From JALZAI01 sp038212215 (GTDB lineage Bacteria; Actinomycetota; Actinomycetes; Mycobacteriales; Jatrophihabitantaceae): a DNA stretch of 64,000 bases. Numbering within the stretch: position 1 is the first letter of the stretch; every line of letters starts with the position of its first letter. Below are positions 17,694-26,639 of the stretch, in pieces. A program made the position numbers and the translations under genes. The notes beneath the pieces were generated by a model, which saw only the letters and a list, made by a program, of their open reading frames with translations, was not told the origin of the DNA and did not search any database. The DNA lies in contig JBBQUT010000016.1 of NCBI GenBank assembly GCA_038212215.1, forward strand, positions 1 through 64,000, read 5' to 3'.

Positions 17694-18172
17694 GGGAAAT
17701 GCCGGTGCGGCTCACCGTGAACGGCACGCCCCACGAGGTGCGCATCCCGGCACGCCGACTGCTGTCGGACTGCCTGCGCCACGACATCGGGCTCACCGGC
17801 ACCCATGTCGGCTGCGAACACGGTGTGTGTGGCGCGTGCACGGTGCTCGTCGACGGCATGCCGATGCGCTCATGCCTGCTGTTCGCAGTCTCGCTCGACG
17901 ATGCCGACATCACCACCGTCGAAGGGCTCGCTGACCCCGAGGGTGGGCTTTCCCCGGTGCAGCAGGCGTTCAACGACTGCCACGGGCTGCAGTGCGGGTT
18001 CTGCACACCAGGCTTCCTGACCACGATCACCGCGGGCCTGCGGGCCCATCCCGACCCGTCCGAGGACGACGCGCGCGAGATGATCGGCGGCAACCTGTGC
18101 CGGTGCACGGGCTATCAGAACATCGTCGCGTCGGTGCTCCGCGCGGCCGAACTGCAGCGAGCTCGCTCATGA
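17690..18172 (+). CDS. 2Fe-2S subunit of molybdenum hydroxylase (CoxS/XdhC-like)
   Basis: This 160-residue protein has two [2Fe-2S] clusters. The plant-ferredoxin type is GCEHGVCGACTVLVDG (Cys at about residues 43, 48, 51 and, further on, 63). The C-terminal four-helix type is CGFCTPGF with NLCRCTGYQNI. It relays electrons between the molybdenum and FAD subunits. Its ATG overlaps the FAD-subunit stop and its stop overlaps the large subunit's ATG, each by four bases. The length is normal for the family. Confidence 0.94.
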   Translation: MREMPVRLTVNGTPHEVRIPARRLLSDCLRHDIGLTGTHVGCEHGVCGACTVLVDGMPMRSCLLFAVSLDDADITTVEGLADPEGGLSPVQQAFNDCHGLQCGFCTPGFLTTITAGLRAHPDPSEDDAREMIGGNLCRCTGYQNIVASVLRAAELQRARS

Positions 18173-20556
18173 CGACCAAACTCTTCGGCGAACCGATCAA
18201 GCGGGTCGAGGATGACAGGCTGTTGCGCGGGCACGGCGGCTACCTCGACGATCTCGGCCACGATGCTTTCGCTGCCGCCTACGTCCGCAGCCCGCACGCC
18301 CACGCCCGCATCGTGGACGTCGACGTGACCGGCGCGCTCGACGTCGACGGGCTGATCGCGATCTACACCTACGAGGACCTGTCCGGCCCGCTCGCGCAAC
18401 CGCTGCCGCTGCTGATCCCGCACCCGACGCTCACGCACGGTCGCACCCCGTACGCGCTGGCCAACGGCGAGGTCAACCATGTCGGCGAAGCGGTGGTGAT
18501 GGTCGTCGCGCGAGACCGCTATCTCGCCGAGGACGCTGTCGAGCGGATCGTCGTCGAGTACGAGCCGTTACCGCCGGTCGTCGGCATCGACGCGGCGCGC
18601 AGGGCAGATCTGCTCGTGCACGACGACGTCCCCGGCAACATCGCCGCACACATGGTGCAGGAGGTCGGCGACGCGGGCGCCGCCATCGCTGGCGCCCCGC
18701 ACGTCCTCGAACTGGACCTGTGGATCGAGCGCTCGGCTTCGACCCCGCTGGAAGGTCGCGGTGTGCTGGCACGCTGGGACACCGAGGCCGCCCGGATGCG
18801 CATCTGGTCCTCGACGCAGACCTCGACGGGGCTGCGTGCCGCGGTGGCTGCCAAGCTCGACCTGCCGTTGATGAACGTCGACGTCATCACCCCGGACGTC
18901 GGCGGCGGATTCGGCGTGAAGATCGTGCACCCGTGGCCGGAGGAGGTGCTCGTTCCGTGGGCGGCGCGGCTGCTCGCGCGGCCGGTCAAGTTCACCGAGG
19001 ACCGCCGCGAGCACTTCGTGTCCAGCGCGCACGAGCGCGCTCAGCAGCATCACGTCCGTGTGGGCTTCGACGACGACGGTCGCCTGCACGGCCTGGACGT
19101 GCGGTTCTGGCACGACCATGGTGCCTACATCCCGTACGGCCTCATCGTCCCGATCATCACCTCGACGCAGTTGCTCGGCCCGTACAAGCCCGGCGCCTAC
19201 CGGGTCGAGTTCGACTCGCTGTACACCAATACGGTGATCGTCACGCCGTACCGCGGCGCCGGGCGGCCGCAGGGCGTGTTCGTGATGGAACGCGTGATGG
19301 ACGCCATCGCCCGCGAACTCGGTCTCGACCGGGCGCTGGTTCGCGAGCGCAACTTCATCCAGACGGGGGATTTCCCCTACGACCAGGGTTTGATCTTTCA
19401 GGACGGCCGTCCGCTCATCTATGACTCCGGTGACTACCAGGCGTCACTGGACAAGCTCAAGAAGCTCGTGGGTTGGGACGATTTCGCGAGCGTACGGGCG
19501 CGGGCGCACGCACAAGGCCGCCGCATCGGGATCGGACTCGCCTGCTACGTCGAGGGCACCGGGGTGGGGCCGTACGAAGGCGGCCACGTGATGATCGAGA
19601 CGTCCGGGAAGGTCAAGGTCGCGACCGGTCTCACCTCACAGGGCCAGGGGCATCAGACGGTGTTCGCGCAGATCGTCGCGGACGAACTCGGCGTGCCGCT
19701 CGACGATATCGAGGTCGTCACCGGTGACACCCGCCGATTCGGTTACGCCGTAGGGACATTCGCGTCCCGCGCCGCTGTCATGAGCGGGTCGGCGATCGCG
19801 CTGGCAGCACGTGCTGCCCGCGCTAAGTTGCTGAAGGTTGCCGCCGACGCCCTCGAGGCCAACCCCGACGACCTCGAGATTGTCGACGGATTCGTGCGCG
19901 TCGCAGGGGCGCCTGGATCGGCCATCGCGCTCGGCACCGTCGCCGTACTTTCGAATCCGCTGCGATATTCCTTCGACGAGGCGTCGAAGGCAGCTACCCA
20001 ATTCGCGAGCGGCGACATCAGCAGGCCACCTGTCGACGACGACGACGAGCCGGGCATCGAAGGCCGCGACTTCTTCTCGCCCATGCAGTCGACGTTCGCA
20101 AGCGGCATGCACGCCGTCGTCGTCGAGACCGATCCGGACACCGCCGAGATTCGCATCGTGCGCTACTGCGTTGTGCACGACTGCGGAACCCTGATCAATC
20201 CACGCATCGTCGAGGGCCAGATCCACGGTGGCGTCGCGCAGGGTGTCGGCGGCGCGCTGTCCGAGCGGATGGTCTACGACGACGCGGGGCAGTTGCAGAA
20301 CGCGTCCTTCATGGACTTTCTGATGCCCTACGTGAGCGAGGTGCCGGCGTCGATCGAGATCGATCACCTGGAGACCCCGTCACCGCTGAACCCCCTGGGC
20401 ATCAAGGGTGCCGGTGAGGCAGGGGTGATCCCCGGCGCCGCGGCGATCGCCGCCGCCATCGAGGACGCCGAAGGCTTCCCGATCACCGCGATGCCGATCT
20501 CGCCCAGCGAGCTGTTCGAGCTGCGCCGCATCCACACCGAAAGGACATCGAGATGA
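18169..20556 (+). CDS. Molybdopterin-binding large subunit of molybdenum hydroxylase (CoxL form II-like; proposed uracil/thymine dehydrogenase)
   Basis: This 795-residue catalytic subunit has the aldehyde-oxidase/xanthine-dehydrogenase fold. The loop reads PYRGAGRPQG, the AYRGAGR class rather than the AYxCSFR of true CO dehydrogenase, so CO is not the substrate. The catalytic base is in GIKGAGEAGVIPG near the C-terminus, and the cofactor segment GQGHQTVFAQI lies midway. Such enzymes hydroxylate N-heterocycles. The operon's uracil-type permease and barbiturase suggest uracil to barbiturate (or thymine to 5-methylbarbiturate). That substrate call is inference. The start ATG overlaps the 2Fe-2S subunit stop. 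Confidence 0.92.
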   Translation: MTTKLFGEPIKRVEDDRLLRGHGGYLDDLGHDAFAAAYVRSPHAHARIVDVDVTGALDVDGLIAIYTYEDLSGPLAQPLPLLIPHPTLTHGRTPYALANGEVNHVGEAVVMVVARDRYLAEDAVERIVVEYEPLPPVVGIDAARRADLLVHDDVPGNIAAHMVQEVGDAGAAIAGAPHVLELDLWIERSASTPLEGRGVLARWDTEAARMRIWSSTQTSTGLRAAVAAKLDLPLMNVDVITPDVGGGFGVKIVHPWPEEVLVPWAARLLARPVKFTEDRREHFVSSAHERAQQHHVRVGFDDDGRLHGLDVRFWHDHGAYIPYGLIVPIITSTQLLGPYKPGAYRVEFDSLYTNTVIVTPYRGAGRPQGVFVMERVMDAIARELGLDRALVRERNFIQTGDFPYDQGLIFQDGRPLIYDSGDYQASLDKLKKLVGWDDFASVRARAHAQGRRIGIGLACYVEGTGVGPYEGGHVMIETSGKVKVATGLTSQGQGHQTVFAQIVADELGVPLDDIEVVTGDTRRFGYAVGTFASRAAVMSGSAIALAARAARAKLLKVAADALEANPDDLEIVDGFVRVAGAPGSAIALGTVAVLSNPLRYSFDEASKAATQFASGDISRPPVDDDDEPGIEGRDFFSPMQSTFASGMHAVVVETDPDTAEIRIVRYCVVHDCGTLINPRIVEGQIHGGVAQGVGGALSERMVYDDAGQLQNASFMDFLMPYVSEVPASIEIDHLETPSPLNPLGIKGAGEAGVIPGAAAIAAAIEDAEGFPITAMPISPSELFELRRIHTERTSR

Positions 20557-21158
20557 GGGTCAGCGGGGAGGCGACGCTGCACGCGCCGGCGCAGCGGGTG
20601 TGGGCGGCGCTGAACGATCCTGCCGTATTGGTGCGGACGATCCCAGGTTGCGAGCGGCTCGAGACGACCGGCCCGGACGCGTATTCGATGGTGGTCACCG
20701 CGGGCGTGGCGTCGGTGAAAGGCACCTATGCCGGCAAGGTGGCGCTGTCAGATCAGCGGGTGCCGAAATCGTTCCTGCTGACCGCGTCCGGTTCCGGCGG
20801 CCCGGGCACGGTGACGACCGAGGTTCGCGTGTCGCTCGACGATCTCGGCGACGGTTCGACGCGGCTGAGCTACGACGCGAACGCGGTGGTCGGCGGGATG
20901 GTCGCCGGTGTCGGGCAGCGGATGCTCAGCGCCGTCGCCAAACGCACCGCTGGAGAGTTTTTCACTGCTGTCGACGACGTGCTGACCGGGAAAGCAGTGC
21001 AGCGTCCCGCGGCGGAGCCAGCCGCGGCGTCCGGGGTGTACGTCGCCCCTGCTTTCCCGTCGTCGAGCAGCGAAGGCTTCGCGCGCGGCATCATCGTGGG
21101 CGCGCTGGTCGCGCTCGGCGGAGTGCTGGTGGGCGCCCTGCTGGGCCGGCGCCGCTGA
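20553..21158 (+). CDS. CoxG-like SRPBCC protein with C-terminal membrane anchor
   Basis: This 201-residue protein has an SRPBCC/CoxG domain at residues 1-145 (VWAALNDPAVLVRTIPGCERL, VKGTYAGKVALSD). A Pro/Ala/Ser linker follows, and then one C-terminal hydrophobic helix (IIVGALVALGGVLVGALL) ending in RRR. CoxG proteins accompany molybdenum hydroxylases and are thought to recruit the enzyme to the membrane or to quinones. Its ATG overlaps the large-subunit stop by four bases. The tail anchor suggests that electrons from the hydroxylase reach the respiratory chain directly. Confidence 0.9.
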   Translation: MRVSGEATLHAPAQRVWAALNDPAVLVRTIPGCERLETTGPDAYSMVVTAGVASVKGTYAGKVALSDQRVPKSFLLTASGSGGPGTVTTEVRVSLDDLGDGSTRLSYDANAVVGGMVAGVGQRMLSAVAKRTAGEFFTAVDDVLTGKAVQRPAAEPAAASGVYVAPAFPSSSSEGFARGIIVGALVALGGVLVGALLGRRR

Positions 21159-21205
21159 ATGCTTCTGTAGCCAGCAATCCACGTGCGACGAGAGGGAGTA
21201 CGCGA

Positions 21206-21607
21206 ATGGCAACCGGCACAGGCAGCAAGGACGATCCGTGGCAACTGCGCACCGCGCCCGGAACCGCTGAGTACGTCATGTATCGCGACGAGGACGCGGC
21301 CGAGCTGGTCTGCCAGGTCGGCTCGACGAAGCTGCGCTATCACCTGCGCGCGATCGAGGATCTCGCGCAATGGCTGCGCGAACGGGGCGACTGGGTGCCG
21401 CTCGGCGCGGCGGATGAGAAGAAGCCGGCCGCGGACGGCACCGTCGAAGCATTCGGGCGAGCCGAGGACAACCCCGTCGGCGGTTGGTACGGGTTGCGCA
21501 ACGGTTACCGCGGCCGATTCGGGATGTACGTGCCGCCATTACTCGAAGCGCTCGGCCTTGCCGAGCTGACGCACAATCCGCGCAACAACGAGGTTCGCGC
21601 GATCTGA
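21206..21607 (+). CDS. DUF6855-like small protein of unknown function
   Basis: This 133-residue soluble protein starts at ATG 21206 behind a clear GAGGGAG ribosome site. It begins KDDPWQLRTAPGTAEY and has a conserved-looking core DWVPLGAADEKKPAADGTVE followed by WYGLRNGYRGRFGMYVPPL. It resembles an uncharacterised actinobacterial family (DUF6855 by memory). It shows no catalytic motif I recognise, no signal peptide and no membrane segment. It lies 47 bases after CoxG, as the last gene before the aldo/keto reductase on the other strand, so it probably shares the hydroxylase transcript. Confidence 0.7.
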   Translation: MATGTGSKDDPWQLRTAPGTAEYVMYRDEDAAELVCQVGSTKLRYHLRAIEDLAQWLRERGDWVPLGAADEKKPAADGTVEAFGRAEDNPVGGWYGLRNGYRGRFGMYVPPLLEALGLAELTHNPRNNEVRAI

Positions 21608-21622
21608 TCGCGCCGTCGCTCG

Positions 21623-22612
21623 CTAGTGGCCGAGCTTGCCGCGCAGCCCGCCAAGCTTGCCGCGCAGCCCGCCGAGCAGCGCGTTGGCCGCGGAGACCGG
21701 CCGAAAGGCGCGGGCCGCCTCGGTGAGCGCTGCCTGGTCCGCCGCGTCGAGCACCAGATCGGCAGCCGCGACATTGACTTCGAGCTGTTCGACGCTGGAC
21801 GCGCCGGGGATAACGACGACCTGCGGCAGGCTCAGCAACCAGGCCAACGCGACCTGAGCCGGCCTAACCTCGCGCGCGGCGGCAACCCGGCGCAACGTTT
21901 CCAACAACGGCGCCGCCCGGCGGAGATTCTCTCCAGCGAACAGCGGATTGACTGCTCGAACCCCGCCTGGACGGTGGCCCTCGTCGTAACTGCCGCCGAG
22001 CAAACCCTGCGCCAGCGGACTGTAGGCCATCACGATGCGATTCTCCCGCTCGGCGAACGGGACGAGGTCCTCCAGTGGTTCTGGGTGCGCGAGGGAGAAC
22101 TGCACCTGGTTGCTCACCACCGGCTGCCCGAGCGCGGCGTCGGCCTTGTGCCACCGTTGCAGCGAGTAGTTCGACACCCCGACCGCGCCAATGCGGTTCT
22201 GGCGCAACAGGCTGCGCATCCCGGCCATGATTACCGCGTCGGGCACGACCGGGTTCGGCTGATGCACTTGGTAGAGCGGGATTCTGTCGAGCTGCAGTCG
22301 GCCCGCGCTTGCCCGCTCGCGATGCCGGATCACAGCCGGGAACGGGGCGAGCGGAAACAGTTTGCTTGCCACGACCACCCGATCGCGGTCGGCGCCCAAT
22401 GCCTCCCCCAGGATTCGTTCGCTCCTGCCGAAGCCGTAGACCTCGGCGGTGTCGAACAAGTTCACGCCCAGTTCGCGTGCTCGCGCAACGATGTCGACTG
22501 CGGCGCCCGAGGCATAGCCGTCGCCGTAGCCCCATTCGCGCGAGCCGAACTGCCACGTACCCAGCCCGACCCGGCTGACCTGTCCAAGACCCGGCACCTC
22601 GAGAAATCTCAC
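21623..22612 (-). CDS. Aldo/keto reductase
   Basis: This 329-residue NADPH-dependent oxidoreductase has the TIM-barrel AKR pattern: LGTWQFG, the catalytic Asp-Tyr pair in NLFDTAEVYG, Lys in VVASKL, the QVHQPNP strand (His), GVSNYS and the cofactor-binding VVIPGASSVEQLEVN. The substrate cannot be read. It sits on the opposite strand inside the catabolic island, convergent with DUF6855 and divergent from HyuA. I chose GTG 22612 because family similarity begins there. The C-terminus carries two copies of GGLRGKL, which look like a recent small duplication. Confidence 0.9.
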   Translation of the reverse strand: MRFLEVPGLGQVSRVGLGTWQFGSREWGYGDGYASGAAVDIVARARELGVNLFDTAEVYGFGRSERILGEALGADRDRVVVASKLFPLAPFPAVIRHRERASAGRLQLDRIPLYQVHQPNPVVPDAVIMAGMRSLLRQNRIGAVGVSNYSLQRWHKADAALGQPVVSNQVQFSLAHPEPLEDLVPFAERENRIVMAYSPLAQGLLGGSYDEGHRPGGVRAVNPLFAGENLRRAAPLLETLRRVAAAREVRPAQVALAWLLSLPQVVVIPGASSVEQLEVNVAAADLVLDAADQAALTEAARAFRPVSAANALLGGLRGKLGGLRGKLGH

Positions 22613-22689
22613 GCCCGCCAGCCTGCCACCACCCGACTCGGCAAAGATTGCCAGGGACACACGGCAACGCTGCCCAGTTGGATCGAGGC

Positions 22690-24765
22690 ATGGCCCCGCT
22701 GCGCATCGGCATCGACACCGGCGGCACGTTCACCGACGTCGTCGCCTTCGACGAGTCCACTGGCGCGCTCGCCACCACCAAGACGCCGTCGACCCCTGAC
22801 GATCCGGCGCGCGGCTTCCTCACCGGCGTGCGCAAGATCCTTGCGCAGGTCGGCGCGTCCGGCGACGACATTGCCGCGATCAGCCACGGCACCACGGTCG
22901 CCACCAACCAGCTACTCGAAGGCAAGATCGAGCGCCTCGGTTTCGTTACCACCGAGGGATACGAATTCATCCTCGAGATCGCCCGCCAGTCCGTCCCCGA
23001 CGGCTACGGCAACTCCTACTTCTGGGTCAAGCCGGACCGAATCGTGCCCGCGCACCTGGTGAAGACGGTCGGTGGACGCCTCGACCATCGCGGTGGCGAG
23101 ATTCGGCCCTTCGACGAGCACCAGGCGGCGCAGGTGGCGCGCTGGTTCAAGCAGCGCGGCATCGACACGATCGGCGTCTGTTTCCTGCACTCCTACACCG
23201 ATCCCGGCCACGAACGCCGCATGCGAGACATCATCGCCAGCGAGCATCCGAACGCTGTCGTCTCGATCTCCAGCGACGTGCTGCGGGAGTACCGCGAGTA
23301 CGAACGATCGATGACGACTCTCGTCGATGCCGCGGTGAAACCCATGGTCGGGCGCTACGTACGCACCATCGCACAGCGCCTGCGTGAATTCTCCGAGCGC
23401 GAACTGCCGTTCTACGTGATGAAATCCAACGGCGGCGTGCTGTCGGCCGACGAGGTGGTGAACCAGCCGATCACCACGGTGCTCAGCGGCCCTGCGGCGG
23501 GAGCGCTTGGTGCGGCGCTCATCGCCAGCACTGCCGGGTTCGAGCGGGTGCTCACCTGCGACGGCGGCGGCACATCCACCGACGTGTCGGTCGTGTTGGA
23601 CGGCGAACCCACGCTGACCACCGAGGGCACCGTCGGTGCGTACCCGTCCAAGATCGCGATGATCGACGTGGTGACCGTCGGCGCTGGCGGCGGTTCGATC
23701 GCATGGGTGTCGCCCGAGGGTGCACTGAAGGTCGGCCCGCGCTCGGCCGGGGCCGACCCGGGGCCGCTCTGCTACGGCACGGGGGGCACCGATGTCACGA
23801 TCACCGACGCGCACGTGATGTTGGGACGCATCCCCCCGCACCTGCTCGGCGGCGAGGTGCCGCTCGATATCGAGGCCGCCCGCAGCGGGGTCGTCGAACT
23901 CGCCGGTCGGCTCGCCATGCCGATCGACGCGTGCGCGCTCGGCATCCTCGAGGTCTCGGCGTGGAATCAGGCCAACGCGTTGCGGCAGGTCACCGTCAAG
24001 CGCGGGCTCGACGTGCGGGACTTCGCGTTAGTCACCTTCGGCGGCTCTGGCTCTTTGCTGCTGTGCAGGCTGATGGACATCCTGGACCTCCGCACCGTGC
24101 TCGTGCCGCTGAATCCCGGCAACGTCAGCGCATTCGGCCTGCTCACCGTGGACGTCAAGAACGATTACGTTCGCACTGCCGTGCGCCGGCACGCCGACCT
24201 CCGTGTCGACGAGGCGTCGGTCATCTTCGGCGAACTGCAGGCCCAGGCCGCAGCGGCGCTGGTCGCGGAAGGTTTCCCCGACGAGCAACAGCGTTTCGCG
24301 CGCACCGCGGACCTGCGCTACTTCGGGCAGGCATTCGAGGTGCGCGTACCGGTCCCCGGCTCGCCGCTGAACCAAGCGTGCGCGGACGAAGTCGCCGACG
24401 CGTTTCACGACGCCCACCGCGCGCTCTACGGCTATGACTTTCGCGGCAACGCGGCGCAGCAGGTCGAGTGGGTGAACCTGCGCGTGTCGGGCATCGGCCC
24501 GATCCGCCGGCCCCGGCTCAACCTGGTGGCACCGGTCGGCGGCGACCCCGCAGCCGCCTGCACCGGCCGGCGCGAGGTGTGCTTCGAGATCGAGCACGGC
24601 TATGAGTCGGTGCGCATCTACGACCGGGCGAAGCTCGGCCCGGGTGGCATCGTCGCCGGTCCGGCGATCGTCGAAGAATACGGCTCGACCGTGCCGATCC
24701 ATCCGGGTTTCCAGGTGCGCGTCGATTCCTACGCGAACCTCATCGTGACCAGGCAAGCAAGCTGA
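22690..24765 (+). CDS. Hydantoinase/oxoprolinase family protein, subunit A (HyuA)
   Basis: This 691-residue protein begins with the ASKHA-fold phosphate loop IGIDTGGTFTDVV, then AISHGTTVATN, the conserved LSGPAAGALGA and CDGGGTSTDVSVV. This is the standard order for ATP-dependent hydantoinase A/5-oxoprolinase A. These enzymes phosphorylate an amide oxygen with ATP and hydrolyse or carboxylate the product with subunit B. The start is ATG 22690. Its stop overlaps the subunit-B ATG (TGATG). Within this island, possible substrates are malonamate or a ring amide. I cannot decide from sequence. Confidence 0.92.
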   Translation: MAPLRIGIDTGGTFTDVVAFDESTGALATTKTPSTPDDPARGFLTGVRKILAQVGASGDDIAAISHGTTVATNQLLEGKIERLGFVTTEGYEFILEIARQSVPDGYGNSYFWVKPDRIVPAHLVKTVGGRLDHRGGEIRPFDEHQAAQVARWFKQRGIDTIGVCFLHSYTDPGHERRMRDIIASEHPNAVVSISSDVLREYREYERSMTTLVDAAVKPMVGRYVRTIAQRLREFSERELPFYVMKSNGGVLSADEVVNQPITTVLSGPAAGALGAALIASTAGFERVLTCDGGGTSTDVSVVLDGEPTLTTEGTVGAYPSKIAMIDVVTVGAGGGSIAWVSPEGALKVGPRSAGADPGPLCYGTGGTDVTITDAHVMLGRIPPHLLGGEVPLDIEAARSGVVELAGRLAMPIDACALGILEVSAWNQANALRQVTVKRGLDVRDFALVTFGGSGSLLLCRLMDILDLRTVLVPLNPGNVSAFGLLTVDVKNDYVRTAVRRHADLRVDEASVIFGELQAQAAAALVAEGFPDEQQRFARTADLRYFGQAFEVRVPVPGSPLNQACADEVADAFHDAHRALYGYDFRGNAAQQVEWVNLRVSGIGPIRRPRLNLVAPVGGDPAAACTGRREVCFEIEHGYESVRIYDRAKLGPGGIVAGPAIVEEYGSTVPIHPGFQVRVDSYANLIVTRQAS

Positions 24766-26627
24766 TGTCGACGACACGCACCGATGTCGACCCGGTGCTG
24801 CTGGAGATCGTCACCGGAAGCCTGGCCTCGATCGAGATGGAGGTGGAGACGGCGATCGGGCGAACCAGCCGCTCACCAATGATCCGCGACGCGCACGACT
24901 TCCGCGCCGGCATCCACGATCGGCTGCTGCGAAAGCTGACCGGCCGTTCCTACAGCGCGCTCGTCCACCCGATCGCGCGCGACTTCCCGCTGGACACCAT
25001 GCGCCCAGGCGATGTTTTCTTCCACAACGATGTGTACCGCTCCGAGGGCGGCATCGGTCACCTGCCCGACCTCTGCGTCACGGTGCCGGTGTTCCACGAC
25101 GCCGAGGTGGTCGCGTTCGTGCAGGCATTCGGACACCACGACGACATCGGCGGCACGGTACCCGGCTCGATGCCCAGCCATGCCACGAGCGTTTTCGAGG
25201 AAGGGCTCATGGTGCCGCCGATCAGGCTGTGGGACGAGGGTGTTCCTAACCGAGCGGCGCTCACGATCATGACGCGCAACTCGCGGATGCCCGACTCCCT
25301 GGCCGCCGACCTGGACGCCGAGTGCTCGGCGTGCCTGATGGGTTCGCACCGCCTCGGCGAGCTGTTCCAGCGCTACGGGCGCGACACGGTCGAGGCCTGC
25401 TTCGACGCGATCATCACCCGCACCGCCGAGACCTACCGCCGTGAGATCCTGTCGCAGATCCCGGAGGGGACCTGGACCTGGGAGGACTACGCCGAGCACG
25501 ACGGCGTCGACGAGCCCAAGTTGCACACGCAGCGCATCACGCTCACCAAGACCGCCGAACCGAAACTGATCATCGACTTCACCGGCACCGCCGCGCAGGC
25601 GCGCGGGCCGATCAACCACTGCGGTGACTACGCCGAGGGCAACTTCCTGAAGAAGTGGCTCGCGCCGATCCTGCGCAACCTCGCCGAATCGCCCGAGCGG
25701 ATGGCCGAGCTCGACGTCAATGAGGGCGTGGTCGAGCTGATCGAGATGCGCTTCCCGCCGAAAGGCACCCTGCTCACCCCGGTGTTCCCTGCGCCGACGA
25801 ACGCCCGCACCTTCGTCATCCTGCGCCTGCTCGGCGTCCTCGCCGGTGCCTTGGCGAAGGCGGTGGACGGACGGATGCCGGCCGATCAGGAGACGATCCG
25901 CTACACCGGGGTGTACGGCACCGACGACGACGACCAGCCCTACCTCATGCGCGAGGTGCTCGGCGGCGGATCGGGCGGTCGGTATTACGCAGACGGCGAA
26001 GACACCATCCACGTCGTCCCGGACTCGCGCAACCTGCCCACCGAGTTCAGCGAGTCACGCTTCCCGTTCCTGGTCGAACGGTTGGGGCTCGCCCGCGACT
26101 CCGGCGGTGCCGGCCAGTTCCGCGGCGGCCTCGGTTACGAGAAGCACCTGCGGATGCGCCGCGACGGGTACTTCATGTCGATCGCCGACCGCTCCATCCT
26201 TGCGTGCTGGGGTGTGCGCGGCGGCAAGGCCGGCGCATCGTTTCGCGTGACGATCAACCCGGGCGGCCCGGGCGAGCACGACGTGGACGCCCTCGCCGAC
26301 AGCGAGTTCGTGCCTGCCGGGACGGTGATCCGGATTCGCACGACCGGCGGCGGCGGCTGGGGAGACCCGCTGGAGCGCGACGTCGACGCTGTTGTCCGCG
26401 ACGTCCAATGGGGGAAGGTGTCGCGCGAACGGGCCCGCGCGGACTACGGCGTCGTCGTCACCGGAACCGACGACGACCCTCACGCGGACGCCGCCGCGAG
26501 CGCGACGCTGCGTGCGGAGCGGGCCGCAGCGCGCCGATCGGACGCGGACGAACCGTTCTTCGACCGGGGGCCTGGGTATGCACGGCTCTCTGGCGGTGCC
26601 CGCTACCCCGACTGTGACCTGCGCTGA
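24765..26627 (+). CDS. Hydantoinase/oxoprolinase family protein, subunit B (HyuB)
   Basis: This 620-residue HyuB subunit has the family landmarks near residues 80-115 (PGDVFFHNDVY, HLPDLCVTVPVF), the metal-site region FGHHDDIGG, and the C-terminal GGLGYEKHLRM and TTGGGGWGDPLERD. It forms the hydrolytic partner of the HyuA encoded immediately upstream, with which it overlaps by one base. It is full length for the family. Carbamate kinase lies 1.3 kb downstream, beyond the CoA transferase, in the same orientation. No separate N-carbamoyl amidohydrolase gene is near, so the classical hydantoin route is unlikely. Confidence 0.92.
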   Translation: MSTTRTDVDPVLLEIVTGSLASIEMEVETAIGRTSRSPMIRDAHDFRAGIHDRLLRKLTGRSYSALVHPIARDFPLDTMRPGDVFFHNDVYRSEGGIGHLPDLCVTVPVFHDAEVVAFVQAFGHHDDIGGTVPGSMPSHATSVFEEGLMVPPIRLWDEGVPNRAALTIMTRNSRMPDSLAADLDAECSACLMGSHRLGELFQRYGRDTVEACFDAIITRTAETYRREILSQIPEGTWTWEDYAEHDGVDEPKLHTQRITLTKTAEPKLIIDFTGTAAQARGPINHCGDYAEGNFLKKWLAPILRNLAESPERMAELDVNEGVVELIEMRFPPKGTLLTPVFPAPTNARTFVILRLLGVLAGALAKAVDGRMPADQETIRYTGVYGTDDDDQPYLMREVLGGGSGGRYYADGEDTIHVVPDSRNLPTEFSESRFPFLVERLGLARDSGGAGQFRGGLGYEKHLRMRRDGYFMSIADRSILACWGVRGGKAGASFRVTINPGGPGEHDVDALADSEFVPAGTVIRIRTTGGGGWGDPLERDVDAVVRDVQWGKVSRERARADYGVVVTGTDDDPHADAAASATLRAERAAARRSDADEPFFDRGPGYARLSGGARYPDCDLR

Positions 26628-26639
26628 AAGCATGGCGCG

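Noticed and set aside
18169..20556. Carbon monoxide dehydrogenase large subunit
   Set aside because: The active-site loop is PYRGAGR, not AYxCSFR, so CO oxidation is not supported despite cox-like neighbours.
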